Shown here in pieces: positions 10,415 through 22,757 of a stretch of DNA of 64,000 nt (positions within the stretch are counted from its first letter, which is position 1; every line of letters begins with the position of its first letter). A model generated the notes under the pieces. That model was not told where the DNA came from. It made no database searches and saw only the letters and a program-made list of their open reading frames with translations. Origin of the DNA: Scalesia atractyloides (taxonomy: Eukaryota; Streptophyta; Magnoliopsida; Asterales; Asteraceae); assembly GCA_947069175.1 (NCBI GenBank), contig CAMTDV010000003.1, positions 44,235,606-44,299,605 of the forward strand, given 5' to 3'. The position numbers and the translations under genes are program-made.

Positions 10415-12825
10415 TACACACACATGCATGAGTCTTTCTTCACAAAACAAAAACATACAAAACCCTAGTATCTAAGGAAGCCGACGGCAGCCCATCTCTT
10501 CAACTTGTTCCCTCAATCGCAAAACAGCCTACTACACCCCTTCTCGGTCGCGAACAACATCTCTTCTCGGTCACGGATCTTCTCGGTCGCGATCTTCCTT
10601 CAATCCGAATCAAGTCCCACCTCGCTCCCGGTTCGTTAATCACCATTGTTGAAGGTTAGGGTTATCATTATTTGCAAAGTTATAATAGAATCATAAACTC
10701 TTGATCATGTTGAATGTAGTGTTATGTCGTTAATCGATTGATTTATCATAGTTTGCAAGTTTGATGCTTTCGAAAATCTAGAAACATAGGCTGCTTTTTG
10801 ATTGATAAAAACTATAGGTTATGATTAGGGTTTGCATGGGTATGATATATATGATAGTATATGATTTGAAATTCTGTTCTTGATCGCATATGTTCAATGT
10901 ATCAACGGTTTAAGCGAGTTAGATTGTGATAAAGTGCTGAATCAGATTGCTGAATGGTGGTTACAGCCAACTTCAACTGGCTGTAACTCGGTCATTATTT
11001 GTCGAAAAACGGATTTTCTGAAGTCTAAAACGTAGAGTTTTGAAAAACGATTCTAATGGCGCTGGATTCATATTTTTCTGAAGTCGTTTGATATTTTTAA
11101 GTGGCCAATTTAGTTCAGTAACTAAAGCTGTAAAAATCCTGAAATTTTGTTAGTTGTTTATCGAGTTGGATTTAATAATCTCTAGGGAGTCGAATCATGA
11201 AATTTGTACAGCAACTAGATATGGAAATTTCCGGACAACTCCCATTGGAATTTTGTTAATTGGACGAACAGTGATTTTTAAATAAATTCTTCCGTGGACT
11301 GCAGTCAGAAAGTGACGAATCTTACTGCAGCCTAGTATATTAATATTTATGGATAATTGGTAAAGTATTAGGACTTGAAAAATTTACATAAAATTCTACG
11401 GTATAGTTGTTACCTCCTGTAAAATAATTGGAATTTTTGGAACGTTGGAACTATTTTATAAAAATCCTCGAAAACAGCCGAGTTATGAGTATGTAAGCTG
11501 AAACTTGATAACTTGCGAATGTGTGCACCAAAGTGTTGCATGGATTGGATTGTGTTCATGATAAATTGTTTTGATCACTATGTTCATATGAGGATACTTG
11601 CATGCATGTCTGAGTGTTAGGAATTTTGATTGTGTGTACCGCTTTGTGCGTAAATTATGTGTAGGATTTGTATTGGTGTGTTCACACACTGACTTGAAAT
11701 CAATTGACTTGTTAGGACGCAATTAGCGGTCCCCTCATTTGCAACTTCTGTGTTACACTAACCGAGCAACTAAAGGTGAGTTCACGGCCCCTAACTTTAT
11801 CCGGTTTTAAACAACAGGGGGAGAAACATGTATACACTCTTCAACTCAATCTCTTTACGTTATACGAAATTAACGTCATTAAACTATTCGGTAACTAAGT
11901 TAATGTTAATGTACGTTATGGTCCCTAAGCAGCTATATCACACAAATCCTCGACAATCTCTCGGATCGTTAGTATTGGGTTTAGATAGCGGGGAAATTAT
12001 AAGTAGTACTACTGGGCCCGACAAGCCCCATCCGAGCTAGTCGCGCTAGCCGACCGGGTATGGTCAACGGGTGAATAATTTGGCCTAACTTCGCCATGGT
12101 CAGTGATAGGCCTGGCAACACGGAGGCACAACAGTCAGCTTCGATCGCGAACACTTACGTGACATAACTTTAGGCTAGCTACCTATATATATTAACATTG
12201 AACTTAATTACGAAACAACAATATTATCCCGGGTTAGGGATAATGGAACCAACATCGTTATTATTCCAGGTTGGGAATAATGGAACTATCAGTATTATTC
12301 CGGGTTGGGAATAATGGAACTATCAGTATTATTCCGGGTTGGGAATAATGGAACTAAATCGTTATCCCGGGTTAGGGATAACGGGGGAAACAAACTCATA
12401 ACCGAACGAACGAAATTATGAAAACCTGTGAACTCACTCTTCTTTAATGTTGACACTTGTTTCTTTACATGTTTCTCAGGACGCTAGGAGCTCTAGGTTC
12501 ACTCACTTGCATTGATCAAGACATCTTTTATCGAGTCTCATTTACAAACATTGTTTTGGGTTTTTCTTTAGTTTTGGCGTTTATGTTGGCGCCCGTTCCT
12601 TTACTTTACTTTATGCTTCCGCTCAACTTTAAAAACTAATGCTTTCGCTAAACATTGGTAACTAACTAAGACAATATAAAATCTACGATGAATGGTTAAA
12701 CAAATGATTTTTGGAAAACGTATTATCAAATCATATAGAGTCGTTCGACGTACTAGTGTTTCAGATTCTGGTTTGTTCACACGCCTCGCGGTAAAACTCC
12801 GCAAGTGGAAATTGAGGGTGTGACA
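10415..12825 (+). repeat. C 5' LTR, remaining R/U5 part
   Basis: It continues C's 5' LTR after E1 and ends GGGTGTGACA at 12825. From about 10718 it aligns along its length with 17563-19635. It holds a run of palindromic repeats (12223-12384). The small ORFs in it also occur in the other LTR copy only because the LTRs are duplicates; I do not call them genes. Confidence 0.92.
12223..12384. repeat. Tandem palindromic hairpin repeats in the C 5' LTR
   Basis: Units of the form ATTATTCC-gggttg-GGGAATAAT and TTATCCC-gggtta-GGGATAA follow one another about every 34 bp, five in this copy. Each is an inverted repeat able to fold. The other LTR copy (19066-19194) has one unit fewer. Confidence 0.85.
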
Positions 12826-12828
12826 GAT

Positions 12829-12842
12829 TGGTATCAGAGCCA
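12829..12842 (+). other. C primer binding site (initiator Met-tRNA)
   Basis: TGGTATCAGAGCCA lies three bases after the LTR end and is a perfect complement of the 3' end of plant initiator tRNA-Met. Confidence 0.93.
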
Positions 12843-13032
12843 CTAGCTATAGAGAACCAGGTTTGCATTAAAAGTAGACCTAAACTATAGCTGATTACAC
12901 GACACTAGACGTAGTTTGGCACCGAACTGATTATATCTTGTTATGTGATGTACCACAACTGTGTTATGTAGAACATGAATGCATAGTAAGAAATAAATAC
13001 AACTCGTAACTAACTACACAACCTAACAGGCA

Positions 13033-13694
13033 ATGTCATCATCATCATCATCGTCCGACAAACTTTCGCAACCAAGGGCGCCAGGAAAGGCACCTATGGT
13101 GGAACCCTTACCATCTTATGGCGTGGAGAGACGCTCAGCTGCGAGAAAAAGGCTCGCTCTGGGGGAGGAGTCGTCATCACGCCCAGTCATCGCTGTGCCG
13201 GTTGAACCGGTTAACTCGGTAGAAGTAGGGAATGACCTACTTAGAAATATGATACAGAAACAACAAGAACATTTAGAAAGAATGCATGAGACCATCCTAG
13301 CACAGGGATGGATGATACGACAATTGACAGGTAAAACTGGCTCGCTCGAGGAAGAGCAACATACGAGTAAGATAGCTCGTAACACTTTAGCCAAGATCTG
13401 CGTGCTGAACAGGTAAGGGCCGACTGGCTCGAAGACAGAGTCCTGGAATCTAGTTGGAGAATTCAGGAGCTAGAACAAAATCAAGCACCTGCACCAGTAC
13501 ATGCACCGGCCCCTCCAGTGCCGGAAGAGGATCCGGAAGAGGATCCGGAAGAGGATCCAGAGGAGGATCCGGAAGAGGATCCAGAAGAGGATCCAGAGGA
13601 GGATCCGGAGGAAGATCCAGCTGTAGAAGCTGGGAATGCCGCGCAAGATGACGGCAACCATAGCGATTTGGGAGATGGAGACGTAGAAGACTGA
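13033..13694 (+). pseudogene. C ORF1: acidic-repeat protein ahead of gag, one frameshift
   Basis: The start is the first ATG after the primer site, opening with a Ser run. About 120 residues follow with a basic patch (RRSAARKRLAL) and a helical Gln/Glu segment (MIQKQQEHLERMHETI). One lost base near 13398 shifts the frame; the downstream frame continues the helical stretch (VRADWLEDRV), then a Pro/Ala linker, eight or so tandem E-E-D-P units (13521-13619), and a stop at 13692. I know no function. It could be an N-terminal gag module or an accessory protein. The frame shared on both sides and the coding-like repeats argue that it was a real gene. Confidence 0.65.
13521..13619 (+). repeat. 12-bp coding minisatellite (Glu-Glu-Asp-Pro units) in C ORF1
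   Basis: Units close to GAAGAGGATCCG repeat about eight times, each giving four residues and each containing a GGATCC or GGATCCA core. Base changes between units are mostly silent in the acidic frame, while the other frames give Arg/Gly or Ile/Leu runs. Confidence 0.85.
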
Positions 13695-13953
13695 CACGTC
13701 TCGCTTATTTTATTTACTTTCCTTCAGTCTATTTATTTTCCCACTTGTGTTTAAACTTGAGACTTTATAGTAAACTGATATGTTTGGTTGGCACTTTGTA
13801 TGACGTTGAAACTTTATTTAATCAAGTATTTCTTTTGACTATTTAATTTATTTGAGTTGACATAACTTGATAATTATTTAAGTCGGAATAGGATAACTAT
13901 ATTGGATATATAGACTTATCGGTGTGTGTTTATGTTGTCTTACGAAGATCTAA

Positions 13954-16900
13954 ATGGCAAATGGACGTCGCGGAAACCTTAACATGACGCCCGAAGAACT
14001 AGCTGCAATGATCCAAGAGCACGTAAATGCAGCTCTAGCGGGTGTTCAGAACCAACCGGCAGGTAACCATTATTAAATTTTCATGTGAAAATCTAATAGT
14101 TGGGCTAGTAGAATTCCTCGCTGACTACCTGTCCTCTGTCAGCAGGAGGGGGGTTTAACCCCTACAAGATGTTCCTCGACGTGAAGCAAATTCTCGGGGG
14201 CAGAAGGACCCATAGGACTGGTCCGCTGGATCAAAAAATCAGAATCAGTATTTGAAATGTGCAACTGTCTAGAGGCCAACAAGGTCAAGTATGCAGCCTC
14301 AACACTGGAAGATGGGGCACTAACTTGGTGGAATGCACAAGTCCAAACGCGTGGACTTATTGCTGCAAATGCAATGGCCTGGGCCGAGTTTAAGGCCCTA
14401 ATCAAAGAGGAGTACTGTCCGCGAGACAGAGTGCAACAGTTGGAGCAAACATTATGGAACCACAAGATGGTGGGATCTGAAATCGAAGCATACACAGCGA
14501 AACATCACGACTTGGTATTTCTATGTCCCGATCTGGCTAACACTGTGGAGAAACGGCTCGAGTTCTACCTTGGGGGTCTGGTTCCGGAGATTCAGGGTAT
14601 GGTAATGGCTAGTAACCCTGCAACTGAGCATCAAGCAATCCGATTGGCGCACAAACTCACCGATAAGGCGGTGGAACAAAAGAAGTTGCCAACTCGGGGT
14701 ACAACTGAAGTTGCCCCTGATAATAAAAGAAAGTTTGAAGACTCGTCTGTTCGACAGTCTTCGTCATCCCAGCCACAACAAGGGAACCAGAAACGGTTCA
14801 ATAATTACAACAGCCACCGGGGTCACCAAAATCAGCCCGCCAACAACAACCAGAACGCAAGCGGCTATGTAGGTCGAAAGCCGCAGTGCAATCGCTGTAA
14901 TCTTCATCATCACGGCCCTTGTGCCGGGAATCGCTGCCAACAATGTGGCAAAGTGGGACATGCGGCAAAGGATTGTCGTGGGGAAATCATGTCCCGACAA
15001 AACCAAAATCAACCCCAGGGCCAGCAACAGGGTGTTAACCGGGGATGCTATCAGTGTGGTAGCACTGCCCACTTCAAAAGAGACTGCCCACAGCTCCGTA
15101 ACAACAACAACAACAATGGTGGGAACAACCACAACCACAATAACCACAACAACAACAATAATGGAAATGGTGGCACAGGAGGTGCCAAAGGTCGCGCATT
15201 TACGCTGGGCCGCGGAGAGGCCAGAAATGATTCGAACGTGGTCACCGGTAAGTTTCCCCTTAATGAACATTTTGCTACTGTGCTTTTTGATACGGGTGCG
15301 GATAGGAGTTTTATATCTGAGTCTTTTAGGAAGAACCTAAATCTCACGCCGAAACCCTTAGAGACCCCTTATATCATAGAACTAGCCGATGGTAAATCTG
15401 TAGACGTGACCCATATAGTATCCGGCTGTCAACTCAAACTCGCGGGTCACACCTTTACCATTGATCTGATGACAACTACCCAAGGAAGTTTTGACGTGGT
15501 AGTCGGAATGGACTGGCTATCCGACGTCCGAGCTGAAGTTCTCTGTTTCGAAAAATCTATCCGTATTCCGCTCTCTAACGACGAAATCTTGACGGTGCAA
15601 GGCGAGAAGGCAGGCGCCGTCACACACATCATCTCTTACATGCAAGCGCAGAAGTATCTTCGGAGGAAGAACTCTTTCGCTTTAATCGCACTGGTTACCG
15701 AACAGCCTAAGGACGAGAAACGTATAGAAGACATCCCCATCGTCCGTGATTTTTCTGATGTATTCCCAGAGGAATTACATGGTCTCCCACCCCATCGACA
15801 ATTGGAGTTTGAAATTGAATTGGCGAACCATGCAACTCCTATCGCCAAAGCCCCATACCGCCTAGCTCCAACCGAGCTGCAGGAGCTGTCTACCCAACTT
15901 CAGGAGCTGTTAGAAAAAGGATTTATCCGACCAAGCGCTTCGCCATGGGGAGCTCCAGTCCTTTTTGTCAAGAAGAAGGACGGTACCTTCCGCATGTGCA
16001 TCGACTACAGGGAACTCAACAAGGTTACTGTCCGTTACCTCGCATCGACGATCTCTTCGACCAACTTCAAGGGTCAAGCTACTACTCCAAGATTGATCTA
16101 CGATCCGGTTACCATCAGTTACGCGTCAGGGAGGAGGATATCGCTAAGACAGCATTTCGTACTCGGTATGGCCATTATGAGTTCTTGGTCATGCCCTTCG
16201 GTCTCACCAACGCACCCGCAGTGTTCATGGACCTCATGAACCGTGTGTGTAAACCATACCTCGACAAGTTTGTCATTGTGTTCATCGATGACATACTCAT
16301 CTACTCTAAAGGTGAAGAAGAACATGCTGAACATCTACGATTACTGCTGGGATTACTTCAACAGGAGAAACTATATGCCAAGCTTTCAAAGTGTGATTTT
16401 TGGATTCGGGAAGTTCAGTTCCTCGGGCATATCGTAAATGAAAAGGGTATCCACGTCGACCCTGCCAAGATTGAAGCTATCAAAAACTGGGAAGCACCCA
16501 GGACACCGACGGAGATCCGCCAATTTTGGGTTTGGCTGGTTACTACAGACGTTTCATCGAGGGATTTTCAAAGATCGCGCAACCGCTTACTACCCTCACC
16601 CAGAAAGGCATCAAGTATGCTTGGGGTGACAAGCAGGAAGCGGCATTTCAATTGCTGAAACAGAAACTTTGCAGTGCACCCATTCTGTCCTTGCCGGAAG
16701 GGACAGATGACTTTGTAGTATATTGTGATGCTTCCATTCAGGGGTTGGGATGCGTACTCATGCAACGCGACAAGGTCATCGCGTATGCGTCCCGACAATT
16801 GAAGGTTCACGAGAAAAACTACACAACACATGACCTGGAATTGGGAGCAGTAGTGTTTGCACTTAAGATTTGGAGACACTACCTCTATGGAACGAAGTGC

Positions 16901-17562
16901 ACAATCTTTACAGACCACAAGAGCCTTCAACACATCTTTGATCAGAAGGAGTTGAACATGCGACAGCGTCGCTGGGTCGAACTCTTAAACGATTATGAGT
17001 GTGCCATTCGGTATCACCCGGGTAAAGCTAACGTGGTAGCTGATGCCCTCAGTAGGAAGGAACACTTGAAACCTCATCGGGTACGAGCACTACAGCTCAC
17101 TATTCATTCGGGGTTACCCGAACAGATACGCGACGCGCAGTTAGAAGCAGTTAAGGAAGAAAACATCAAGGCCGAATCGGTGGGAAAAATGGAACGCGAT
17201 TGGGAAGTAAAACCCAATGGAGCCCGGTATTTCATGAATCGCATATGGGTACCTCTCTACGGAAACCTCAGAAAGCTAGTCATGGACGAAGCTCACAAAT
17301 CCCGATACTCTGTCCATCATGGTTCGGATAAGATGTATCAAGACCTTAAAGCTGCATATTGGTGGCCCAACATGAAAGCTGATATAGCCACCTACGTGAG
17401 TAAGTGTTTGACTTGTGCAAAAGTCAAGGTAGAGTATCAAAAGCCATCGGGACTACTCCAACAACCTGAGATCCCAGTGTGGAAATGGGATCAGATCTCG
17501 ATGGATTTCATCACTAAACTCCCGCGAACTTTGGGTGGTTGCGATACCATCTGGGTGATGTA
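13954..17562 (+). pseudogene. C gag-pol polyprotein (gag, CCHC, protease, RT, RNase H, integrase start)
   Basis: The start is the ATG at 13954. An intron-like gap (14063-14145) and a one-base shift near 14190 precede the long frame at 14257-16239. Gag is shown by the motif TLEDGALTWWNAQV. Two CCHC knuckles lie near 14931-14975 and 15048-15089. Protease has FDTGADRSFIS near 15286. RT begins near 15930; a short deletion near 16030 shifts the frame, and the catalytic FIDDILIYSK is near 16281. A one-base shift near 16530 leads to RNase H (VYCDASIQGLGC near 16716, DALSR near 17041) and the integrase zinc finger and first core strand (ISMDFITKLPR near 17497). The protein breaks off at 17562 in a deletion that joins it to the 3' LTR. 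Gypsy order (RT before integrase) is clear. The relics are otherwise well kept. Confidence 0.93.
14063..14145 (+). other. Intron-like gap in C gag
   Basis: The frame from 13954 runs into CAG|GTAACC, and after 83 bases a CAG|G site reopens the same frame at Gly-Gly-Phe-Asn-Pro-Tyr-Lys. A CTGAC branch-like site lies near 14120, followed by a pyrimidine-rich stretch. Without removal the frame stops 12 bases in. It may be a true intron or chance. Confidence 0.45.
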
Positions 17563-19635
17563 GTGTTATGTCGTTAATCGATTGATTTATCATAGTTTGC
17601 AAGTTTGATGTTTTCGAAAATCTAGAAACATAGGCTGCGTTTTGATTGATAAAAACTATAGGTTATGATTAGGGTTTGCATGGGTATGATATATATGATA
17701 GTATATGATTTGAAATTCTGTTCTTGATCGCATATGTTCAATGTATCAACGGTTTAAGCGAGTTAGATTGTGATAAAGTGCTGAATCAGATTGCTGAATG
17801 GTGGTTACAGCCAACTTCAACTGGCTGTAACTCGGTCATTATTTGTCGAAAAACGGATTTTCTGAAGTCTAAAACGTAGAGTTTTGAAAAACGATTCTAA
17901 TGGCGCTGTATTCATATTTTTCTGAAGTCGTTTGATATTTTTAAGTGGCCAATTTAGTTCAGTAACTAAAGCTGTAAAAATCCTGAAATTTTGTTAGTTG
18001 TTTATCGAGTTGGATTTAATAATCTGTAGGGAGTCGAATCATGAAATTTGTACAGCAACTAGATATGGAAATTTCCGGGCAACTCCCATTGGAATTTTGT
18101 TAATTGGACGAACAGTGATTTTTAAATAAATTCTTCCGTGGACTGCAGTCAGAAAGTGACGAATCTTACTGCAGCCTAGTATATTAATATTTATGGATAA
18201 TTGGTAAAGTATTAGGACTTGAAAAATTTACATAAAATTCTACGGTATAGTTGTCACCTCCTGTAAAATAATTGGAATTTTTGGAACGTTGGAACTATTT
18301 TATAAAAATCCTCGAAAACAGCCGAGTTATGAGTATGTAAGCTGAAACTTGATAACTTGCGAATGTGTGCACCAAAGTGTTGCATGGATTGGATTGTGTT
18401 CATGATAAATTGTTTTGATCACTATGTTCATATGAGGATACTTGCATGCATGTCTGAGTGTTAGGAATTTTGATTGTGTGTACCGCTTTGTGCGTAAATT
18501 ATGTGTAGGATTTGTATTGGTGTGTTCACACACTGACTTGAAATCAATTGACTTGTTAGGACGCAATTAGCGGTCCCCTCATTTGCAACTTCTGTGTTAC
18601 ACTAACCGAGCAACTAAAGGTGAGTTCACGGCCTCTAACTTTATCCGGTTTTAAACAACAGGGGGAGAAACATGTATACACTCTTCAACTCAATCTCTTT
18701 ACGTTATACGAAATTAACGTCATTAAACTATTCGGTAACTAAGTTAATGTTAATGTACGTTATGGTCCCTAAGCAGCTATATCACACAAGTCCTCGACAA
18801 TCTCTCGGATCGTTAGTATTGGGTTTAGATAGCGGGGAAATTATAAGTAGTACTACTGGGCCCGACAAGCCCCATCCGAGCTAGTCGCGCTAGCCGACCG
18901 GGTATGGTCAACGGGTGAATAATTTGGCCTAACTTCGCCATGGTCAGTGATAGGCCTGGCAACACGGAGGCACAACAGTCAGCTTCGATCGCAAACACTT
19001 ACGTGACATAACTTTAGGCTAGCTACCTATATATATTAACATTGAACTTAATTACGAAACAACAATATTATCCCGGGTTAGGGATAATGGAACCAACATC
19101 GTTATTATTCCAGGTTGGGAATAATGGAACTATCAGTATTATTCCGGGTTGGGAATAATGGAACTAAATCGTTATCCCGGGTTAGGGATAACGGGGGAAA
19201 CAAACTCATAACCGAACGAACGAAATTATGAAAACCTGTGAACTCACTCTTCTTTAATGTTGACACTTGTTTCTTTACATGTTTCTCAGGACGCTAGGAG
19301 CTCTAGGTGCACTCACTTGCATTGATCAAGACATCTTTTATCGAGTCTCATTTACAAACATTATTTTGGGTTTTTCTTTAGTTTTGGCGTTTATGTTGGC
19401 GCCCGTTCCTTTACTTTACTTTATGCTTCCGCTCAACTTTAAAAACTAATGCTTCCGCTAAACATTGGTAACTAACTAAGACAATATAAAATCTAAGATG
19501 AATGGTTAAACAAATGATTTTTTGAAAACGTATTATCAAATCATATAGAGTCGTTCTACGTACTAGTGTTTCAGATTCTGGTTTGTTCACACGCCTCGCG
19601 GTAAAACTCCGCAAGTGGAAATTGAGGGTGTGACA
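17563..19635 (+). repeat. C 3' LTR, lacking its first part
   Basis: It matches 10718-12825 closely through to the closing GGGTGTGACA. The U3 and the start of R are gone because a deletion fused integrase to position 10718-equivalent. The shared letters at the joint (TGTAG) suggest short-homology repair. Confidence 0.92.
19066..19194. repeat. Tandem palindromic hairpin repeats in the C 3' LTR
   Basis: Same array as at 12223-12384, but one 34-bp unit shorter, so the array has changed length since insertion. Confidence 0.85.
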
Positions 19636-19640
19636 GGTGG

Positions 19641-22600
19641 GCCCAGTTGGGGAGTATCGTGACGTCAGTTGATAACATCATAGTCAATTAAACACGGCAC
19701 AGCGGAAGTCTTGGAGTAAACTTACTATTACAAACCAAATGTTCAAAATAAAATAATATACAGGCTCGTAATAGAAGATCCATCGGCGGATCATTAAAAT
19801 GTACAAGAAATAATATAAAACAAATTTTAGGGCAGATCTAAGGATTTGCAAGATCCTCTTATTCACTACCGAGCAGCTTCCGGCCTATTTTGTATTGTGC
19901 CTGCAGTTTAGTCTTTGGACGATACGTCAGCTTTCGCTGGTAAATACACCCAACTGACTCATTTTGAAAATATTTTAAAATGATTTTAAATGCACAGGGC
20001 ACGAAATCTTTTATACCTTGGGAAAGTTACTTTGTAACCTTGTTAAATGATTCATATGTTTGTCCATACATATAGGGCCTAGTATAGAAACAGAGACATG
20101 ATTAAATGCACACCACTTAGATCTTATAGAGGAGTTATCCCCAACGTCTTGGGTAATTTGCATTTGAGCGTCTGTCAGTTGTATGCCTACACCCCACGCT
20201 AAGGTCGTGGCCATTAACTAATCTAATGAGCCGAGGATATCCAAGACATGGTAATTTAACCCCCGATGTTTAAGTTATCAAACAAAACTGATTAAAGCAG
20301 AATATGCGGATTTACTAGCCACAATCCGGCATTCTATTGACCCCATTTCTGACCAAGTGGTAATAGTTTACCGTATCCCAAGCCCGTATAGGGAAAATAA
20401 GTCGAGAGTATTTACCTGAGCTAGTCTTCTTTTTAATTTCAATAACTCAGCCGTATACAAAAGTACTAACGTGCAAATAGCATTTACCGGCAAGGCGCTA
20501 GTCTGGATTATGGCATAAGCTAACCAATTAATACTAACGGTCTTTATTTAAGTCATGGACTTAGACCGAGTAATGTACATGATCAAAACGTATAACGCTT
20601 GATTAAACGATGATTGGATAGAATGTAGTTTAAACCCGACAAGTACTTTGACTTGCATAATATGGGTAAACAATTAACATTCTGGATTTTGAGATTAAAA
20701 TGATAAGGTTAAACCCGTTTCGGTTAATTTTCGTAAAATAGTTACATATACTTAACCGTGCGCATATTAGCGATGTCGGGTAACCGGATAAGTCATGGAC
20801 AAGTTCTATATGCCATTATACTTTAAATAAGTTTAAAATATCAGTATGATATTAACTTATATGCCAGTTAAGGTTTTAAAACAAAACTATGCCTCATAAG
20901 GGCATTTCGGTAATTTCATACCGTATAAAAGGAACTTGAATATAATTTAAGTTTATAATCATATGATATCAATTATATGTGAAATTTATCTTTTATGACC
21001 AAACTATGCACCGAAGGGGCATTTTGGTCATTTTACACATAGTTATAAATTATTTAGGATTATGAGTTTATAACATGTACATCTGTAAATATTGTTTAAA
21101 ATAATTTTTAAGATCAGTAGGTATCAAGTCTTGGTCAATAATATGGTTTAAAACCATTCTATATGCCGAAACGGCGCTTATGTCGTAATATGACGTATTT
21201 ATGCGATGTTTACGAAAACTGGTGTTAAGGTTAGATTAAAATGTTTTAAATATGTTATTTAATATAACATATCATTTGGTAAATGATTTACCTTGAAAAA
21301 TTTTTATCAAAACTATTTTATAAGCCACAATGGCTAAAATCGTCATTTATCGATATAGTTTAAGGACCTGTTTCAAAACTCAGTTTATAACTAGGGTTAA
21401 CATCCCAAATAATCCTAATTATAATATTACATCAATAGAAAACTCATTTTCAGGTTCATTACCATTTAAAAACTTGTTTTATGCAAAAAGGGCATTTTAG
21501 TCAAAAATTCCATAATTGTGGAACTTGCGCATAAACTTGGATTCTGATTATGATCATGTAATATAACCTCAGAGGGTTATGCTACATTATATTATGATCA
21601 TAATGCAACTTTAGATCAATAGGTAACTAATCTTAATCGGTTCAGAATTGAAAGTCAAAGCAGAAGTCAAACTTCGCGACTTTCGGTTGCGAACAGACCT
21701 AGAACTGAAATTGATGAGCCGAACATGTTCTTACATGTTCTAATATTTATTACCAACTTGTTTAAGGGTCAAAACAGGTTTCATGACATATATAAGATCA
21801 ATTTGTGATTTTCCGAAAAATGGCATGTTTGACTTTTTAATATCATAACTTTGACCCGTCAATTGGTCTAGCAAACATGATCTTCAGGAGGTGACCTTTA
21901 TAGGGATTAACACTTGCCTTATTATGATCACTTAGCCATATTCATTTCGAACAATTGCTGGACTATAATGGTCTTAACCGAAAGTCAAAACGTTTTCCGT
22001 AAAACGCTTGACTTTTGGCTATAAAAGCCTATAAACGAAAATGCAAGAGCAAGGAACACTTACAAGAGGTTCCTAGAATGCAAGAGAACTATGTTGGATG
22101 CTCCTTTCAGATAGGAGCTTCCAGAGGAGAGAGAAGAGTCTATAAATGAGAAAGGTGCAAGTTGGAATGGTGAACTTAAGCACCTATTTATAGTTGGAGA
22201 ACTCAAAGTAGGTGATACCAGGTGTTTAGGGGTGTAAGAGGAAGCTTACAAGTGTCCCAATACGTGGCATAGCTGTTTGGAAGACCATGGTTTGGAATTC
22301 ATGGTTTTTGGAGCTTTGTTTGGAGGCCAAGCATAACTTTCTGCAGCAGAGGGCTTCTCGTGCCCCGCGGGAGACCCAGGACAGGTCTCTCACGGCCCGC
22401 GACCGCCCCTAGGCCAATTTCAAAATTAGACACTTTAACCCCTTAACTTTATAAAGCTTCTAAAAACCTTTTAAAACACCTTTTTGGCACTTTTAGTCCT
22501 CCGTCGCCAATACTTGGCATACCTGGGATTATACCCGGTTATTGTCGAGCTCTCGGTTCGTTAAAAGGTCACTCAGAGGTATAAATTAACATGTTGACAC

Positions 22601-22757
22601 TTTTAATCCCTCGATTATCCAACTTTCTCATATTAACAAAATCGAACCCTCTTGCCTAACAATTGGCACTTAAGAGAGTTAGGACTTTGCAAAGATCACT
22701 CAGAGGCTTATTATAAGCATGTTAACTCCGATGTCACTCAGAGGCTGGGCATGTGAC
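19641..22757 (-). repeat. B 3' LTR, main part
   Basis: It continues the LTR cut at 7331 and aligns with 29400-32270. It keeps a minus-strand TATA box (22193-22184). At about 22757 it stops in the first part of U3 and joins integrase sequence, so the outermost U3 and the end of pol are missing. Confidence 0.9.
22184..22193 (-). promoter_or_regulatory. TATA box of the B LTR (kept only in the 3' copy)
   Basis: On the minus strand it reads CTATAAATAG, in the right orientation for B. The same box is present in D (58622-58631) but is missing from B's own 5' LTR, where about 280 bp have been deleted at 31799. Confidence 0.7.

Larger units (their letters stand above)
7332..19635 (+). mobile_element. 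C: Ty3/gypsy (Tekay-like) element inserted in the B 3' LTR
   Basis: It is flanked by GGTGG at 7327-7331 and 19636-19640. It starts TGTGACATCCCGG and ends GGGTGTGACA. The 5' LTR (7332-7749 plus 10415-12825) is interrupted by solo LTR E1. After the Met-tRNA primer site come an acidic ORF (13033-13694), gag-pol (13954-17562) and a 3' LTR lacking its first part (17563-19635). About 15-16 substitutions and one 34-bp repeat unit separate the two LTR copies over about 2.07 kb by eye, so the insertion is recent. Three small frameshifts and the 3' deletion make it non-coding today. Confidence 0.93.

Noticed and set aside
11483..12040. Small ORFs found identically at 11483-11722, 11828-12040 and again at 18327-18566, 18672-18884
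   Set aside because: The match exists because both places are copies of the same LTR; there is no start context, domain or codon pattern that suggests a gene.
13454..13697. Arg/Gly/Ser-rich and Ile/Leu-rich ORFs over the acidic repeat
   Set aside because: They are other-frame readings of the GAAGAGGATCCG repeat; the acidic frame continues the upstream coding sequence and is the credible one.
14764..15347. Val/Ile-rich and Leu-rich ORFs opposite C gag
   Set aside because: Shadows of Asn/His codon runs on the other strand of a clear gag with zinc knuckles.
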